DNA of 64,000 bases, from NCBI GenBank assembly GCA_005406025.1, contig BGZK01000019.1:186001-250000 (forward strand). Reading direction: 5' to 3'. The position numbers and the translations under genes were made by a program. This DNA comes from Eumeta japonica (taxonomy: Eukaryota > Arthropoda > Insecta > Lepidoptera > Psychidae). The notes under the pieces are model-generated. The model worked only from the letters and a program-made list of their open reading frames with translations, was not told the origin of the DNA and did no database searches. Positions 1 through 12,329 of this stretch are shown piece after piece; position 1 is the first letter of the stretch, and each line of letters starts with the position of its first letter.

Positions 1-194
1 TTATCGTGCCAATATTATGACGGTAAACGGTACATTCTTCATTTTCTTCAAGCTTAGAAATGTAGTTGTCCTGTCAAATTGGGTATATGAAATACACTCT
101 GGGTTTCGAAAAAAATTGTCGAGTGATCGATCAACTGTAATCATCATTCGAAACACATATTTAAAAGCCTCAAAATATGAAATGGTTCCGTAAC
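1..194. other. AT-rich sequence, no feature
   Basis: Short AT-rich segment before the first GC-rich island. I see no open frame or repeat in it. Confidence 0.5.
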
Positions 195-480
195 AGACCT
201 GTCGTAACAGTCACACGCGGTGTCCCGGCGCCGGCCGCGCTCGCGGTCACCCCACGGCCTATACACATGCAAATGCGGCGGCTCCGCGCTCCGTGACCGA
301 TGAGGCAGGCAGCCGATTCCGACCTTCGTTTAAATTCTAAAAGTAAAGTCGCTCGTGTCTCACCGTAGACTATCCCCTTTTCATTTCGAATTCAGGCGAG
401 GCACAGAGAATCCTCCGCGTGGACTGCCTCACCGACACTGACGGGGCCCATCTTTCCGGGCGAGTTTTCGTTTGTTTCAT
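195..480. promoter_or_regulatory. GC-rich island, candidate regulatory DNA
   Basis: A sharp rise in GC and CpG content over an AT-rich background, with a run such as CCGGCGCCGGCCGCG near 227. An octamer-type ATGCAAAT lies near 268. No open frame on either strand looks coding. In insect genomes such islands can be conserved enhancers, promoters or unannotated first exons; I cannot tell which. The regulatory label is inference from composition only. Confidence 0.25.
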
Positions 481-1367
481 TTAATTCTGGAAATTAGATA
501 CTTTGGATTCCATTTTCTTCGATATATACTTCATTAAACGAGCGTGTATTCATAGAAAAGAAGTAGTGGTCGAAAGATTGACGCGTTGTTCAGGAATCAG
601 AACGTATTCGTTCGATTCCTGAGCAAAAGCGAATAAATGTCGAATTTATAAGATAAATCGAATTGGCCACTTTCTTCGTGTCACGTTGAGCTATCCGACG
701 CTGTTACTAGATTAGGGACGAAGGTCGTCAAAAGTCAACAACTGACACTAGATAAGCATAAAAAAAAATTAAAGTTCAAGCCGCTCACATGACATTAGTT
801 AGTGGTAGCATACGTCCTTGAAATGAGCAGTCAAAAATCAGACGTTAATAGATATAATCATATATAAACAATGATAGTCCAGTATCATTAGGCGTGTTTT
901 GGACGTTGGAGATCCATTTTCAGACCCACAAGAGTTGCAGAGCTTGCGGACCCATAAGAGTCTTCACATATAAATCGGCACATAATCGCATGGTACGAGA
1001 AACCTAATTCTACACATGGCTTGCCGCCATACGTTGTCGTCATCGACAACAACTTCAATAATGGAATTATTTCAAAAACTCCATTACTGAAATAAATGTA
1101 TTTCAGTAATATAAGCAACCGCGCCATCTTCTACTTCTAACGAAAGAGATTTGATATTATGTTCTTTTGTGCGGTGGAATAAACTAATTAACAGCAGCAA
1201 CATTAACTATTGGCTTTATGTTTGCAACTAAAAACAATTGCAACTGATTTTTATAGAAGAATATACGAATTGAACCTTAATAAACAATACAGACAATATT
1301 CGTTATACGATTTCAATAATACGGTAATTCTTTTTGCATTCATTTGCCAATTACAACGAGTGTTTAT
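481..1367. other. AT-rich sequence, no feature
   Basis: AT-rich spacer. The open frames present are short, lack recognisable domains and look like chance. No repeat is recognised. Confidence 0.5.
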
Positions 1368-1526
1368 CTACATCGGAGCTGTCGCCGCTGCAGGCTTGCC
1401 GTCGTCCAGCGGACATGCGCTGACGAAGAGTCTTATACGATCTGGATCCGTTCCAAGTGCGAGGATACCAAACAGAACACCGTCAACGGACGCTACTTTG
1501 ATACCATGAATCGGGTGGGGAAACAT
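1368..1526 (-). CDS. small ORF, 52 codons, unrecognised
   Basis: A minus-strand frame opens with ATG at 1526-1524, directly after an in-frame TGA, and closes with TAG at 1370-1368. The peptide starts MFPHPIHGIKVASVDGVLFG and ends in DDGKPAAATAPM. Its composition (V, G, D, A, P, little N/K/F) is unlike chance frames in this AT-rich window, and the segment is GC-richer than its surroundings. Overlapping plus-strand frames of 62 and 99 codons exist but have less protein-like composition. I recognise no family. It could be a small gene, a terminal exon whose acceptor I cannot place, or chance. Confidence 0.2.
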   Translation of the reverse strand: MFPHPIHGIKVASVDGVLFGILALGTDPDRIRLFVSACPLDDGKPAAATAPM

Positions 1527-2239
1527 TCATGACTGTGACTACAGTTATATTTTATTCAAATGTAGAGCTGAAGTGAAGTCATCATCGGACTTCCTTGTTA
1601 GTTGCTCTGGAAGTCCCCAAAGTTGAGGTTCAGACCGATTGCGATCGCTGCACTGACTGACACTGAATGGTTCATCCGGCAGGATATATTCTGGTGTCAG
1701 TTTGTATGGAATAAATCATCGTCAAATAATCGTCACGAATAGTTTTGTTTTCAAATTACAAAGCATATTTATTTATAAATTACGAGTGAGGTTTTAAAGG
1801 CACTAGAAGTCCTCATCCGAGCCGCCAATACAAAAAGATTTGTTTTAACAAAGAACACGTATAGACATTGTCGCGACAAAGTACTTGCCGACCGAATAGA
1901 CGACAACGCTCACGGCGATGTTTTCAAAGAAACGAATATTTACTTAACGTTGAATATTTAGTTGACATATGTCTTTTATCAAAATTTTGGATTTAATATG
2001 CAATAAATACAGGATTTGTAACAAAAAACAAATAACGTCTATGTCAGTAAGTAGCAAACGATGTGGACATTGTTAATAAAATTTAAATTTTTTTATCCAA
2101 TATGCTCAGTACGAGATTCGAGACGAACCTAACTCTTAAATAAATACGTATCTGATAAAAAAGAAAATAAGAATTTACACAGTTTTACCAACACTCCATA
2201 CGCCAAGTTCGCCTAAGTGATAGAAAATGTCCACACAGA
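1527..2239. other. spacer, no feature recognised
   Basis: Mixed-composition then AT-rich DNA. Nothing supports a gene, RNA or known repeat. Confidence 0.45.
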
Positions 2240-2480
2240 TATCCAACTAATTCGATAGCGCCTCACCGGCGCGTGAGCCGATGACCGCGCGGCTATTGTC
2301 GGGACTATTCAGATTTACCCGAAATATTTTATATGTGGCATTATCCCAAATAAATAGGGTCTTTTGTTGGGCTTCGTCCGGGTTAAAGTGGGGTACGCGC
2401 TGGAGGGAAGTCGAGAACGTTTCACTTGGATATCTACCTACATCCTTATCGTGAATAATGGAAAAATGGATAACCAATAT
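2240..2480. promoter_or_regulatory. moderately GC-rich island with a minus-strand open frame
   Basis: A block with several CpG-containing words (CTCACCGGCGCGTGAGCCGA near 2261) in AT-rich flanks. A minus-strand open frame runs 2477-2247 (76 codons) and has fairly balanced composition (RVPHFNPDEAQQKTLFIWDN) but no family I know. Read either as a possible orphan exon or as conserved noncoding DNA; the evidence does not choose. Confidence 0.2.
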
Positions 2481-3479
2481 CTTGACAGGTGTATAATAAT
2501 TGCATTGATATTTTAAAGATGAAAGTTCATATTAAAAATATTTTATATATGTCACAAAAAAGTGATTTACGTATATAGAAAAGCTCAAGTAAAACAATTA
2601 CAATGTTATAATATAAAGCGCTTTTATAACAGAAATTGAAAGAATTTATTATGATAATACCTTATAAATAACTCATAAAAGTCATTTCATCATCATATAT
2701 GATAAACAGATATACATATAAAAAAATACAATTCACGTTTTGTTGACACGTGTTTGACGTATAACTCGTTTCACTTTATTATTTATTCCATACAAAGCTA
2801 AAATTCTAGAATAATAAGTATATTTAGGAAATAACATTTTGCCGGTTAGGTATTTTTTCCAATATACTCCGATATTTTGTTAGTAAATTCGACAGAATAT
2901 TTTATAAGATTGCGGCAAAAGCTCTAAGCCTATTTCGTATTTTCGCATTACGCAGTCAACTGAATTTAGATTTAGTATTATTTTGCTGAAAGAGAAAAAG
3001 TCTGAATCCAGTCGTAGCCGCACTCCAGATGTATTATTCGTAGGTGAGCCGCGACCTCCAGCTTCGCAAGGTCAAAAGCACGTTTTTTTTCCAGCGCCGT
3101 TCCTGGAGCACTGTTCTCGAAAAACTGATAGATGAATAAAGTGCACGAACAACTCCAGTCAAAACTTTCTACTAAAAATATATAATCTACAAAAGCTGTA
3201 TTCTCCAAAGCAATAGATAAAACTTTCATTATTAATTACTTATGTGTATCTATTGAAATATCTAGAAATACTATAATAAACGCTACCGACTTCACTCATA
3301 AATCAATATTATTTGCTTCACAGCTCCGATGTATTATCCCATTTTTTGCATCACAAATAGTTGAAACATTATTGTATTTGATGTGTAACATTACATAACT
3401 CGATTTTTTTTACATAAAATCATAAAAATATATTTTAGTAGACAAGACATTTTTAGTTTAATATTTTTCTTATTTGATA
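2481..3479. other. AT-rich spacer with one unrecognised ORF
   Basis: Mostly AT-rich and featureless. On the minus strand an ATG-started frame runs 3229-2978 (83 codons). Its second half is GC-richer and includes APGTALEKKRAFDLAKLEV, which is more protein-like than its hydrophobic first half. No family is recognised, and I do not call it a gene. Confidence 0.3.
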
Positions 3480-3605
3480 TATTAACGCTGATCACCATTA
3501 GAAAGGCGGAAGTCCTGTTCTAGGACACGCACCAGTCGGCGGAGTCCTGCTACGGGACTTTGACCGAAGCCCGCTCAGTCTTTGCCTGTTTGGCCTAAAG
3601 TTGGG
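3480..3605. repeat. short GC-rich block with internal GTCCTG repeats
   Basis: The block contains two related units, AAGTCCTGTTCTAGGAC near 3510 and GAGTCCTGCTACGGGAC near 3543. Each has an inverted GTCC/GGAC core. It sits alone in AT-rich DNA and may be a fragment of a dispersed repeat; I cannot assign a family. Confidence 0.3.
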
Positions 3606-4689
3606 ATTTAAACAAAAAATACTATGATTACTCTCCAGTTAATATCTATGTTAAACTATGGCAATTTAACAAATGTAGATGGAAGATTTGATACACTCAC
3701 TACTTCAGATGTCGCTCTAAAAATATATAACCTAATCGTGTAGAAGCATCTTTTAACACTATAAAATATTTTTGACACATAACGTATATGAAATTTCTAC
3801 ACATATTTCTGCTCGTTGTAAGTCTACCATTTTTTAATGAAAATTTAATGAGTAGAATTTTTCTAAATATCGGTTTTAAAAAGTATACGAAATTCATTTG
3901 ACATTTCGTATATTTTTTCGAAAATAATGCTTCTGATCTCCATTCCGTCACCAGTCTTAATTTAAGCTTTTCTTTCTCACAATTTTCTTATTACCTACTA
4001 CAATTTCATTTGAATTACTCCAACTGAAGTATGAGCTCACGGCGCAGTTAGTAACAGGTACCTTTTTAATTTAATCAGAGATTTAAGATTAAACCATTCT
4101 CGTAAATTATTTTGGAGAGATATCGAACTTTAAGAAAATCTACTACTCTAAAGTAAATCTGTAGTATGTATAAATATATGTCTTATTTATATTAAAAAAG
4201 TTTGCTTTTTAGTGTGTGCCGTTTTTTAGCTGTCACTAACTCCATAAACAACTATTTTTTTTAACATTAACAGATTATTAAAGAGGTTTTCCATTTCTTT
4301 TTTTTTTATAATTATCTTATTTAACATATGAATGTTATATCTTTTCAGTAATCTAATCATTGATAATAGTGATTAGGTGACTGAACTACATTATTCATCT
4401 AGCTTTCACTAATGATTTTAATAAATCGTAAATATATAACCAATCCTGCCGCCGCCTTTACGTTTGTATGGAAAACTTGTAAAACTAGTTCTGATCTCTA
4501 ATATTCCGGTAACGCTGGTAATGATTCCAGAATTTACATTTTCAAGTGGAGTGAAAACAACCTTGAACTCATAGTTCCACCAGCTCGTCGACTGAACCGG
4601 TTGGTTTCCAAAACTTTTAAGTTGTCGGATTTTTCCCCAGCTCACCAAAAAGTAGGATAAAATAAGTAAATAGTGACAATGTAAGCCGC
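3606..4689. other. AT-rich spacer, no feature
   Basis: Strongly AT-rich. Short minus-strand frames (3700-3951, 4418-4648) carry no recognisable domain and look like chance. Confidence 0.5.
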
Positions 4690-5090
4690 TTTACTATGCA
4701 ACTAAAAACGACTTATAGTCTAGTCGAGAAGTTCAAAAACGAGTTAAATAGTGATACAGCTTCTAGAAATATAAGCGATAGCTCGTTCGATTGGGAATGA
4801 TGTCTAAAAAAATGCATTCGAAGGTTTTCTAGCATTATAAAAATAGCAAAAATCATTTACTAATTAAGTTGCAAAAAAAGGCATTTCATTTTTTGTTAAT
4901 AACTCCGAAACTATTACTTAACATTTGAGAAAGTAAAAAAAAAAATCTCTTAAAGAAGAGGAAATTTCCAATAAAAAACTCTCCGCTTCTAGAACTCTGT
5001 CTTTATTGTTTATAATTTTAATTCAACGCTGAATATAGGGCTCCCGCGCGGCCGTTACAGATGGCGCGCCTCTGAAAATATGCTTTTTAG
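4690..5090 (+). repeat. dispersed repeat, related to one arm of the 10.4-11.0 kb fold-back
   Basis: Words such as TTTGTTAATAACT near 4892, the AAAGAAGAGGAAATTTCC stretch near 4953 and TTTATTGTTTATAATTTT near 5000 reappear, diverged, in the fold-back element at 10.37-10.99 kb. The end holds CTCCCGCGCGG and GGCGCGCCTCTG, a GC-rich core that I recall from a lepidopteran dispersed repeat. No coding capacity. The boundaries are approximate. Confidence 0.45.
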
Positions 5091-6999
5091 AGCATTAAAT
5101 ATCAAATGAAAAATTTGAATTGACTATAGCATATACTTTACACTTGAAAGAATAATATTCTGCTGGAAAAAAATTAAGTTTATTTTACAATAAGTTAGGT
5201 TATTGTAAATTAACAAAATTTTGGCGAGCCTCCGTTTTCATTTGAGACAATAAAAAAATGTTTAAATAATTAGCCTATAAGTTTTTCACTTCTTGGAGAC
5301 CTTCTTATATCTATATATTTAATAAAATCACGTCATAAAACTTTTGAAAATTGTTTTTTTTCCTTTTTTATTATATTTCTTTCAAGTTTACATAAAAAGA
5401 AAATTACTAAAAATTGTTGTTAAAAAAACCTTTTGAGCATTTTTGTATCAAGGTTGTTTTTGCATTTAGTATAGGCACAAACTAATGATGTGAACATTCC
5501 TAAAAAAATTTTCATTGTTTATAATCGTTTTTTTTATATTATCATTATTTAAATAATTACTCAAATTTTTTTTCTTGAAATATCATTTCGCCATTTCTCA
5601 ATACATCTACTACATAATTTTTTTGTTAACAAATCCATTATTTAATGTTAAATAACTTAAGCCAGTTGCCAAGTTTTTGGGAAAAAACACAAAATTCGTG
5701 ACAAGCACATATCGATAACACTTATATAAACAAGTTTTTCCGATTGTGTGAGTAAGTGTACGTTTTGCGTCATAGGAAAATACGTTGAACTAGTTTGACT
5801 TTGATTTACTAGAATAGAATTAAAATCATCCAAATCGGCCAAGCAATTTCTGAGGAATCAGTTAATATACATAAAAAAATAGATATTATGTGGAATACAG
5901 AATCTCCTTTTTTATACAAAATCGTTTGCAAGTAGATGTTTAGTTTTTAAATTTTGCTACATTTCGTGGAATTTTTATGAACATTTTCAAACAGCTCTAA
6001 TAAAATATGAAAATCGGTTTAGTAAAAAAGATATAATAAAATCACCAAAAACAACCAGCGAAAAAAGGTATAATTAGCTTGAAGGTTTAACATTTTTAAG
6101 ACTTTTCGGTTTGTAGTCCACGTAAAAAAACACTGTTTAATTCAAGAATTTAAGGTCCACTTCTTTTTCCCTCCGACTTCCCGATAGATACTTCTGCAAT
6201 ATTTGAACAGCATGGATGTTATCGATAGCTAGTTTAAAGGTAATGTTTGGCTGAAATAAATGCTACACTTAAGCGGATCCCTCTGCGGCAACATCAAAGC
6301 GCTCTTGGAGCTTAAAAGGCAATGAATTTTTCCTCTCGAAGAAAAGAATATTAAAAATTTATTTATCTTACACACATAGGACCTTTTAGCTGTTCATTAC
6401 GTTATGTAATGACTGCCAAGTGACTTTGTGACTGAGAATAATGGGTTTTATCGGTAAGTATGTATCGAAGAGTGGCTTCTGTCGGTATTCAGGACTCGTT
6501 TATGACAAAGGAATATATTTTAGTCGGGTTTTAGAAGTGAGGGAAGATACACTTTCAAAAGAACGGGCAACGTTTACACTTATTCTTGCAAATAGGTTGT
6601 TTATAAATATTTTGCTTGTTTTAGATTACTAAGAAAAAGGATCAATATATCATTGTCCTAAGTTGTCGGTTAGATAAAGCTACAAGAAACTCATATTGTA
6701 ACAGAAATAAGTCACGTATTGCTTCCATCTAAAACGCATTTAAAATTCCGTCTCACAGAAAAAAGATTACACATATTTTTTTTGATGGCATCTAATTCTT
6801 TGTTTTTTAATTATTTTAATTTTGATTCACGTCTCATCACAATATCTAAGCATTTCATATATGTCAACAACAAATATAAGATTTTTAGGATCAATTAAAA
6901 ATTGCCTATTTGAGAAATAATAGATACGTATTGTAAGAAATATAAGTGACATTATTAAATTCAATCTCTATGAATTAAAAAAACCTTCAATTTTTCAAG
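5091..6999. other. AT-rich spacer, no feature
   Basis: Long AT-rich stretch with homopolymer runs. Open frames are short and lack domains. Confidence 0.5.
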
Positions 7000-7600
7000 A
7001 GCCACTCGCAATGAATGATTTCCGCGTGATAACCGAACAGGTCAACACACTGCCTAGACAGATTCAAGATCAATCCTAGCTCCCTTGTCGCCATTTCGAG
7101 TTAACCGTAAGACAAAACGACAGTCCGTTTAAGCAATCCTATAAAACAATAAACTCGTCTCAAAGCGTATTTATAGCGATGACCTTCCGTGCGCAACGCC
7201 ACTACAGCGGTCAACATGAGAATTATTAAATTCGACCGCGGATAAGATCGCATCCAAATCGTCTAATGACGTGGCCGGAACGATTTTTTTCTGTTGCCCG
7301 ACGCACGGCAGCGCCCGGCCAAATTACGGACCATTCGGCTGATTGTGCGACTGCACAGCGCCGCAGCACACGCTATTTGCGATAATGAGCGGGCATTACG
7401 CGCCGGCGGAGCTGTGAGCGCGAGCTATGAGCGCCCTCCGAGCGCGAGGATACTGCCTATTGTTGTAGCTATCATTTTTTTAAGTGTAAACTTCTTGAGG
7501 GGCGTTGGGCGATTTTCGAACGAGTAAAATCTCATGTCGTGTCACCGACGTTTTAACGGTATATGTGCAACTATAAATATGACGCGTTGCGCTTGAACTG
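7000..7600. promoter_or_regulatory. GC-rich island, candidate regulatory DNA
   Basis: CpG-rich DNA, densest around 7270-7450 (GCGCCCGGCCAAATTACGG near 7310), with a gradual shoulder from 7000. A plus-strand frame across 7294-7527 begins with a non-ATG codon and is simply the open side of GC-rich DNA. Composition suggests conserved noncoding DNA or an untranslated exon. No TATA box or splice junction is convincing. Confidence 0.25.
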
Positions 7601-8950
7601 CGGTAAAGTGTGGATTACATTGTATCCATTTTAGTACTCTTAATGCGAAAGTGTCTGTCGCTATACGTTTGCTACGTTTTCGCGTCTAAGCTGCAGTACC
7701 GCTTCTATTTAATTAAATTACACATAAAAAGATTTGACATGAGAAAACGGATATAACTACTTTTCGTGTGTTTGTCTGTTTATTCATTTGTATATTTTTC
7801 GTAGTTTAACATTAATCTAAACTGATAATAATGAACTTTAGTGCACTAACGAGACATACCATTTTGCAATACATAAGCTACTATATGTTTATTTTTTTTT
7901 TGTCTGTATGTCTCTATATCTATACATAACTCGCCAATTATTTTATTTTTTATATGTTTGTCTGTATAAGTCCTTTTAACTACCTAGACGATATTAAAAT
8001 CATTAATTTCATTTTATTGAAGTGAAACTTCTTTATCTATGAGAGAAATTTTGGTCGTCACGTTTTTCTGTTACGCGCCCTGTTTTTTTTCTAAAACTCA
8101 GTACTGACGTCAAAAATAATATTTCAATAATATAGTGATAGGCAAAAAAAATAAAAGGATTTATTCTAATTGCAGTGGATTTCTAACAAAAGTAAGTAAA
8201 TATAGCTTTTTTCCTAATACATCCAACACGTGGGCGTGATTACATTTATTTTTTTAGGTTATTTCAGATTAACCTCAGTTTTTAATTGTAAGTATCGGTA
8301 AATGTATATAATTTCATTAAAACTAGCAATTATTAGTTAATACGACTGTTAATCAAGTGAACATCAATTAATTGTAATAATAAAAAAGTAATCATTTAAA
8401 AATAAACTATACACAGTTAGAAAATAAAATATTAAGATGTACATTTTTTTTTTCTATAATATATAGAATTTATCTATGAAAAACTGTCCTCAAACATCAA
8501 CAACAAGACCCGGCACTACAATTGCTGGTGCTTTTACTGGGTCACTAAATTCCGTGGAATGGAAACCATACATTTCATATTTTAGTTATCGTAAGCCATT
8601 AATTACAAAAATATATAATAACGATAACAATGATAATAATAGTTCTATCATAATTAATGAAATACTATAATAATCCTAATAGCAATAATGAGGTGAACTA
8701 ATTATATTATTTGTATGCATGTCTATGATAACAAAATAGCGTTAATTTAATACAAAATGATTTCTTTTTTTTTTTTTGCTTAAATTTTATCTAATTTAGC
8801 TTTATTTGACGAATTTCTGTAAAGTTATATATAGTGGATCATTTTTCGGAAAATGATTTCATAAAGAAGTTTCACTTCTTACGTGTGTACGAGTACACTA
8901 ATACACATAATTTTTTTTTTGTGACTTATGCTTATTTTTTTTTTTTGCTT
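7601..8950. other. AT-rich spacer with TTTGTCTGT words
   Basis: Words like TTTGTCTGT (7778, 7898, 7958) occur several times. They are common in lepidopteran dispersed repeats, but too little surrounds them to define an element. The rest is AT-rich and featureless. Confidence 0.35.
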
Positions 8951-9540
8951 AGACAACGATTGGCACTAAATTAAGGATTGAGAAGGAAACGAGAAGAGGA
9001 AGATGTGGCGTGAGAAGGTGAGGTAGAGCCGAAATGATAGTAAAGAAGGGTGTCAAGTTATCAACAATTTGATTGTGGTTTTATTTAATAATGAGAATCA
9101 TATAGATTAGATCGTAGTAAATTAAAGCGGACGACAGGGTATTTACATCTTGCGATTAGTCAGTACTACGTCCCGTTACCATAATATCATAAATGTGATA
9201 CTTTGTGATGATGTTTTGTTGTTCGCAACTCAATTGCGCACAGACAGCTGGATGGATTTAGATAAAATGAAGCGCACGAATAAATTATTATTTTCTAGAT
9301 TATGCGTACGATATTTTTTATCTCCAACTAATGCGTTCCTATGCAATAATTGACAAGTAAGGAGGAGGACATCGGAGTCCAGAGAGATTGTGCACTTGGA
9401 GAAGAGAGGAACGTGGGATTAGAATAGAGGTGAAGATCGAATCAGAAATGACTGTGATCTCCGAACTTAAAATGAAAACAGTACCGGGATCGGTATCAAT
9501 GATAGCACGATTATTTGATGTGCAAATGAGAAATTAATTA
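8951..9540. other. purine-rich spacer, no gene
   Basis: Two purine-rich stretches (about 8975-9060 and 9355-9480) flank AT-rich DNA. They resemble the hexanucleotide arrays elsewhere in the window but lack a clear period. No gene. Confidence 0.35.
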
Positions 9541-9590
9541 TATGTAAAGGCGAGCGGAGCCGCGGGCCAAAGTTAGTATAATATATATGG
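9541..9590 (+). repeat. end of a lepidopteran dispersed repeat
   Basis: GGCGAGCGGAGCCGCGGGCC followed by AAAGTTAGTATAATATATA. I recall this kind of terminus (gcgaagccgcggg...gctagtat) from widely dispersed lepidopteran repeats; the inverse form occurs at 23.62 kb. The upstream extent is not resolved. Confidence 0.45.
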
Positions 9591-9894
9591 GTACTGGGGC
9601 GTGCGCAATCGCCTGTGTGCACATACACATATTTATAGACGACCACACTATATATACATGACTAAAAGATGTATATAATGCGCGTCCGCAGACCTCGCAG
9701 AAGGTTGAACATTGCATAAATACGTATCTACGCAAAGTTTTTTAACTCTCTTGACTATAACCTTTACTGTTCTAAGATTGCAACGTGAGCACGTTGCTCG
9801 GTGCGCCGATAGCTGTGAAAACCAGACTAATATTAATAATTTTAATTTAGAAATTATAAAATTTCAATTTTTAGTACAACACTGTCATTTATTA
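9591..9894. other. spacer, no feature
   Basis: Mixed composition with short AT runs. Nothing recognised. Confidence 0.45.
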
Positions 9895-9985
9895 GTTTTA
9901 TGTTCTCGCCTCTGCTGGTAGTTCCCAATGACTGCGTTTTATGTTCTCGCCTCTGCTGGTAGTTCCCAATGACTGCGTTTTATGT
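9895..9985 (+). repeat. exact 41-bp tandem duplication
   Basis: A 41-bp unit containing CTCGCCTCTGCTGGTAGTTC is repeated exactly at 9895-9935 and 9936-9976, followed by the first 9 bases of a third unit. No mismatch is visible between the two copies, so it is either recent or an assembly artefact. Confidence 0.9.
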
Positions 9986-10369
9986 TTATTATCATGGTTC
10001 TCATAGCAGGAATCCAGTTACCCGAAATCGTGGAAGAAGTTAGTCTTGTTTAAGTACTTTTTGTTGCTCTACCGCGAATCAGATCCCAAAACGCTATGTT
10101 TTAAAACGAAAAATATCGACAAAAGAAGAAAAATGTTTATCAATATTTTTTTTGGTATGTTATTTGAGTGTCATAAAATAGCATAGCAACAGTAACTATA
10201 CAAGAGAATTGTAATAAATTTAAATAGACAACTTTCACAACTATCCATCTACAAACTTGGTTTGGATGACCGACAGCCATAATTATATTGGTGCATCTTT
10301 TACTGATTTAATATATTATTGAACGACTCGGCGAATCAAGGTCATATTCATACATTAAATTTTTTGTTG
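9986..10369. other. spacer, no feature
   Basis: AT-rich, no gene or recognised repeat. Confidence 0.45.
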
Positions 10370-10990
10370 TCGATGCGATGTTTCATAGCTCTGTTAGTCT
10401 GTTTAACAAGTTCAACTTCTTGAAAATTCTTGACAAGGCTCCTTAAAATATGTGCCATAGCACATCGGATTCGGAATGAGGTTTAGAAAAATATGTTTTA
10501 AGGAATTTACTGCACATAAAAAATTGCATTAGTTGTTAACAAAATGAAAAAAAGGTTTTTAGTTTTTCATTAAAAAACTATGAATAGCTAAGAAATTAAA
10601 GAAAAAGATTCTCAAAGAAGAGGGAATTTGCTAAAAAAAGTCGCAACTCCATTATTTATAATTTTTATTTTATAATGTACATAATGAGAATACAAAAAAA
10701 AATTATAAGATTTTTTTTTAATCATAATATCACCGTGACATCAAAATAGTAGTTTTTTAATTATAGGGAAAAACCTTAAAACCCTTTTTTTTTCATTTTA
10801 ATTTGTTAATAACTTTTTAATTTTTTTATGTGCTATAAATTCCTTGAATCACTTTTTTCTAGACGTCATTCCGAATCGATTGAGCAATTGCACATATTTT
10901 AAAGAGTGTGACGAGAGTTTTGACGATTTAGAACGTTTTAAACTGACTACTCTATCGAAATCTGTCGAAACATCACCTATTGGACAGGCG
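10370..10990. mobile_element. fold-back (long inverted repeat) nonautonomous element
   Basis: The left arm (about 10378-10590) and the reverse complement of the right arm (about 10720-10985) align for well over 130 bases with moderate divergence. Shared words include TTAAAATATGTGC, ATTCGGAATGA, AAGGAATTTA and GCACATAAAAAA. The centre is AT-rich and noncoding. A single diverged arm recurs at 4.69-5.09 kb, so the unit is dispersed. Absence of any ORF and the long arms point to a nonautonomous DNA-transposon derivative; the parent superfamily and target-site duplication are not evident. A transcript across it could fold into a long imperfect hairpin. Confidence 0.6.
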
Positions 10991-12329
10991 ACGTAGTTGT
11001 CTAGTTAATAACAAACTTCGTATTTTAACCCGAAATTTCATACTAGACTAAACATATTTCTTTTTAAATTTAGACATTTAAGCATCATTTATGTTTTTGT
11101 GCTTAATATTTTTATGTTGGTTCATAATTATGCCAACGTATCGTATAAATGTTTACAAAATGTGTTCGCGTAATCGACAAAGCCTTTTAAAAATTTGTAA
11201 ATCTATCAAAAATAATAAAAAAAAAAACAAAAATTTTCACTTTACCAACCAGAAAGAGCAAAAAAGCGTCTACTGGGCTAACTAATTTTACACTTAGATC
11301 GTAAAATATCAATAGATATTATTATAGTTATCCACCAATTTATGCCATTTTTAGATTTAACGCAATAAATATTTTTGTATCGAACGTTATGTTTTTCGTA
11401 CTAAAGAGTTGCTAAGTACTAAAAGCAAAGTAAGCCCCTTAATCTGGAATACTAAAAGGAGTTCTTCTAAAACGGTAAAGCAAAAACCTGACAGAAACAA
11501 AATGTGCTTTACAATTAGCCCACTTAGAAAACTTGAAATTCAGTACTTTGCTCTTAATTAGTCGAGTAAATCTTAAATTTCGTTGTTTTTTACCTCTAAT
11601 CAAGTTGAACTTACGCAGGACCAAAAAGAGAAAGTATCTGTCTACGTTAGAATAAGTTATTAAAATGCCTCTGTTAACGCAGAATAAGTATGTAAAATAT
11701 CAATAAAATACAAAAACACGTTCATAAAAATGTGATAAGTATTACTAAGCGAATACAATAATTAAAAAAACTGCCATTCGGCATCCAAAATGGAAGTATA
11801 TTTCTCCTTGTTACTTACAACATATAGAACTGTATGAATTAATGCAAATCATTCGATGAAGATGATGAAATTGAATTTTTTTATTTGTTGTATAGAAAAT
11901 TTTAAATAGCCACTATTTCTGAACTGAGTGCTGATTTTGTTCATGTTCGTATTTGTTCAAGGTAACTGACTAAAGAATAAATGTGCTGAATTTCATTGGG
12001 AGTAGGATCCCTTGAGATTGACGGAAGCTATCGTGATGACAAGCCGAGTTATGTCCCACAACTTTTGAAGAATGATATTTTTTGAACCTACTCGGCTACG
12101 GGGAACATAATATAACATTTTTTAAAAATTCCACCAAGCTACCAAATAATATTAGTTTTTCAGTAAATTTCTACACAATACTACCGAAAAGAGCGAAACG
12201 CAAGCAAAGGAACGATTGCTCAGTGTATTGTACATTTTCATTAAAAATTAATTTACTACTGATTTGGAAACATAAAAAGGAATAAAAAACCGAAAATAAT
12301 CTCCTACAGGCCGTTTTAGCATTTCCTAG
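10991..12329. other. AT-rich spacer, no feature
   Basis: AT-rich, with scattered short frames and no recognised repeat. Confidence 0.45.
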
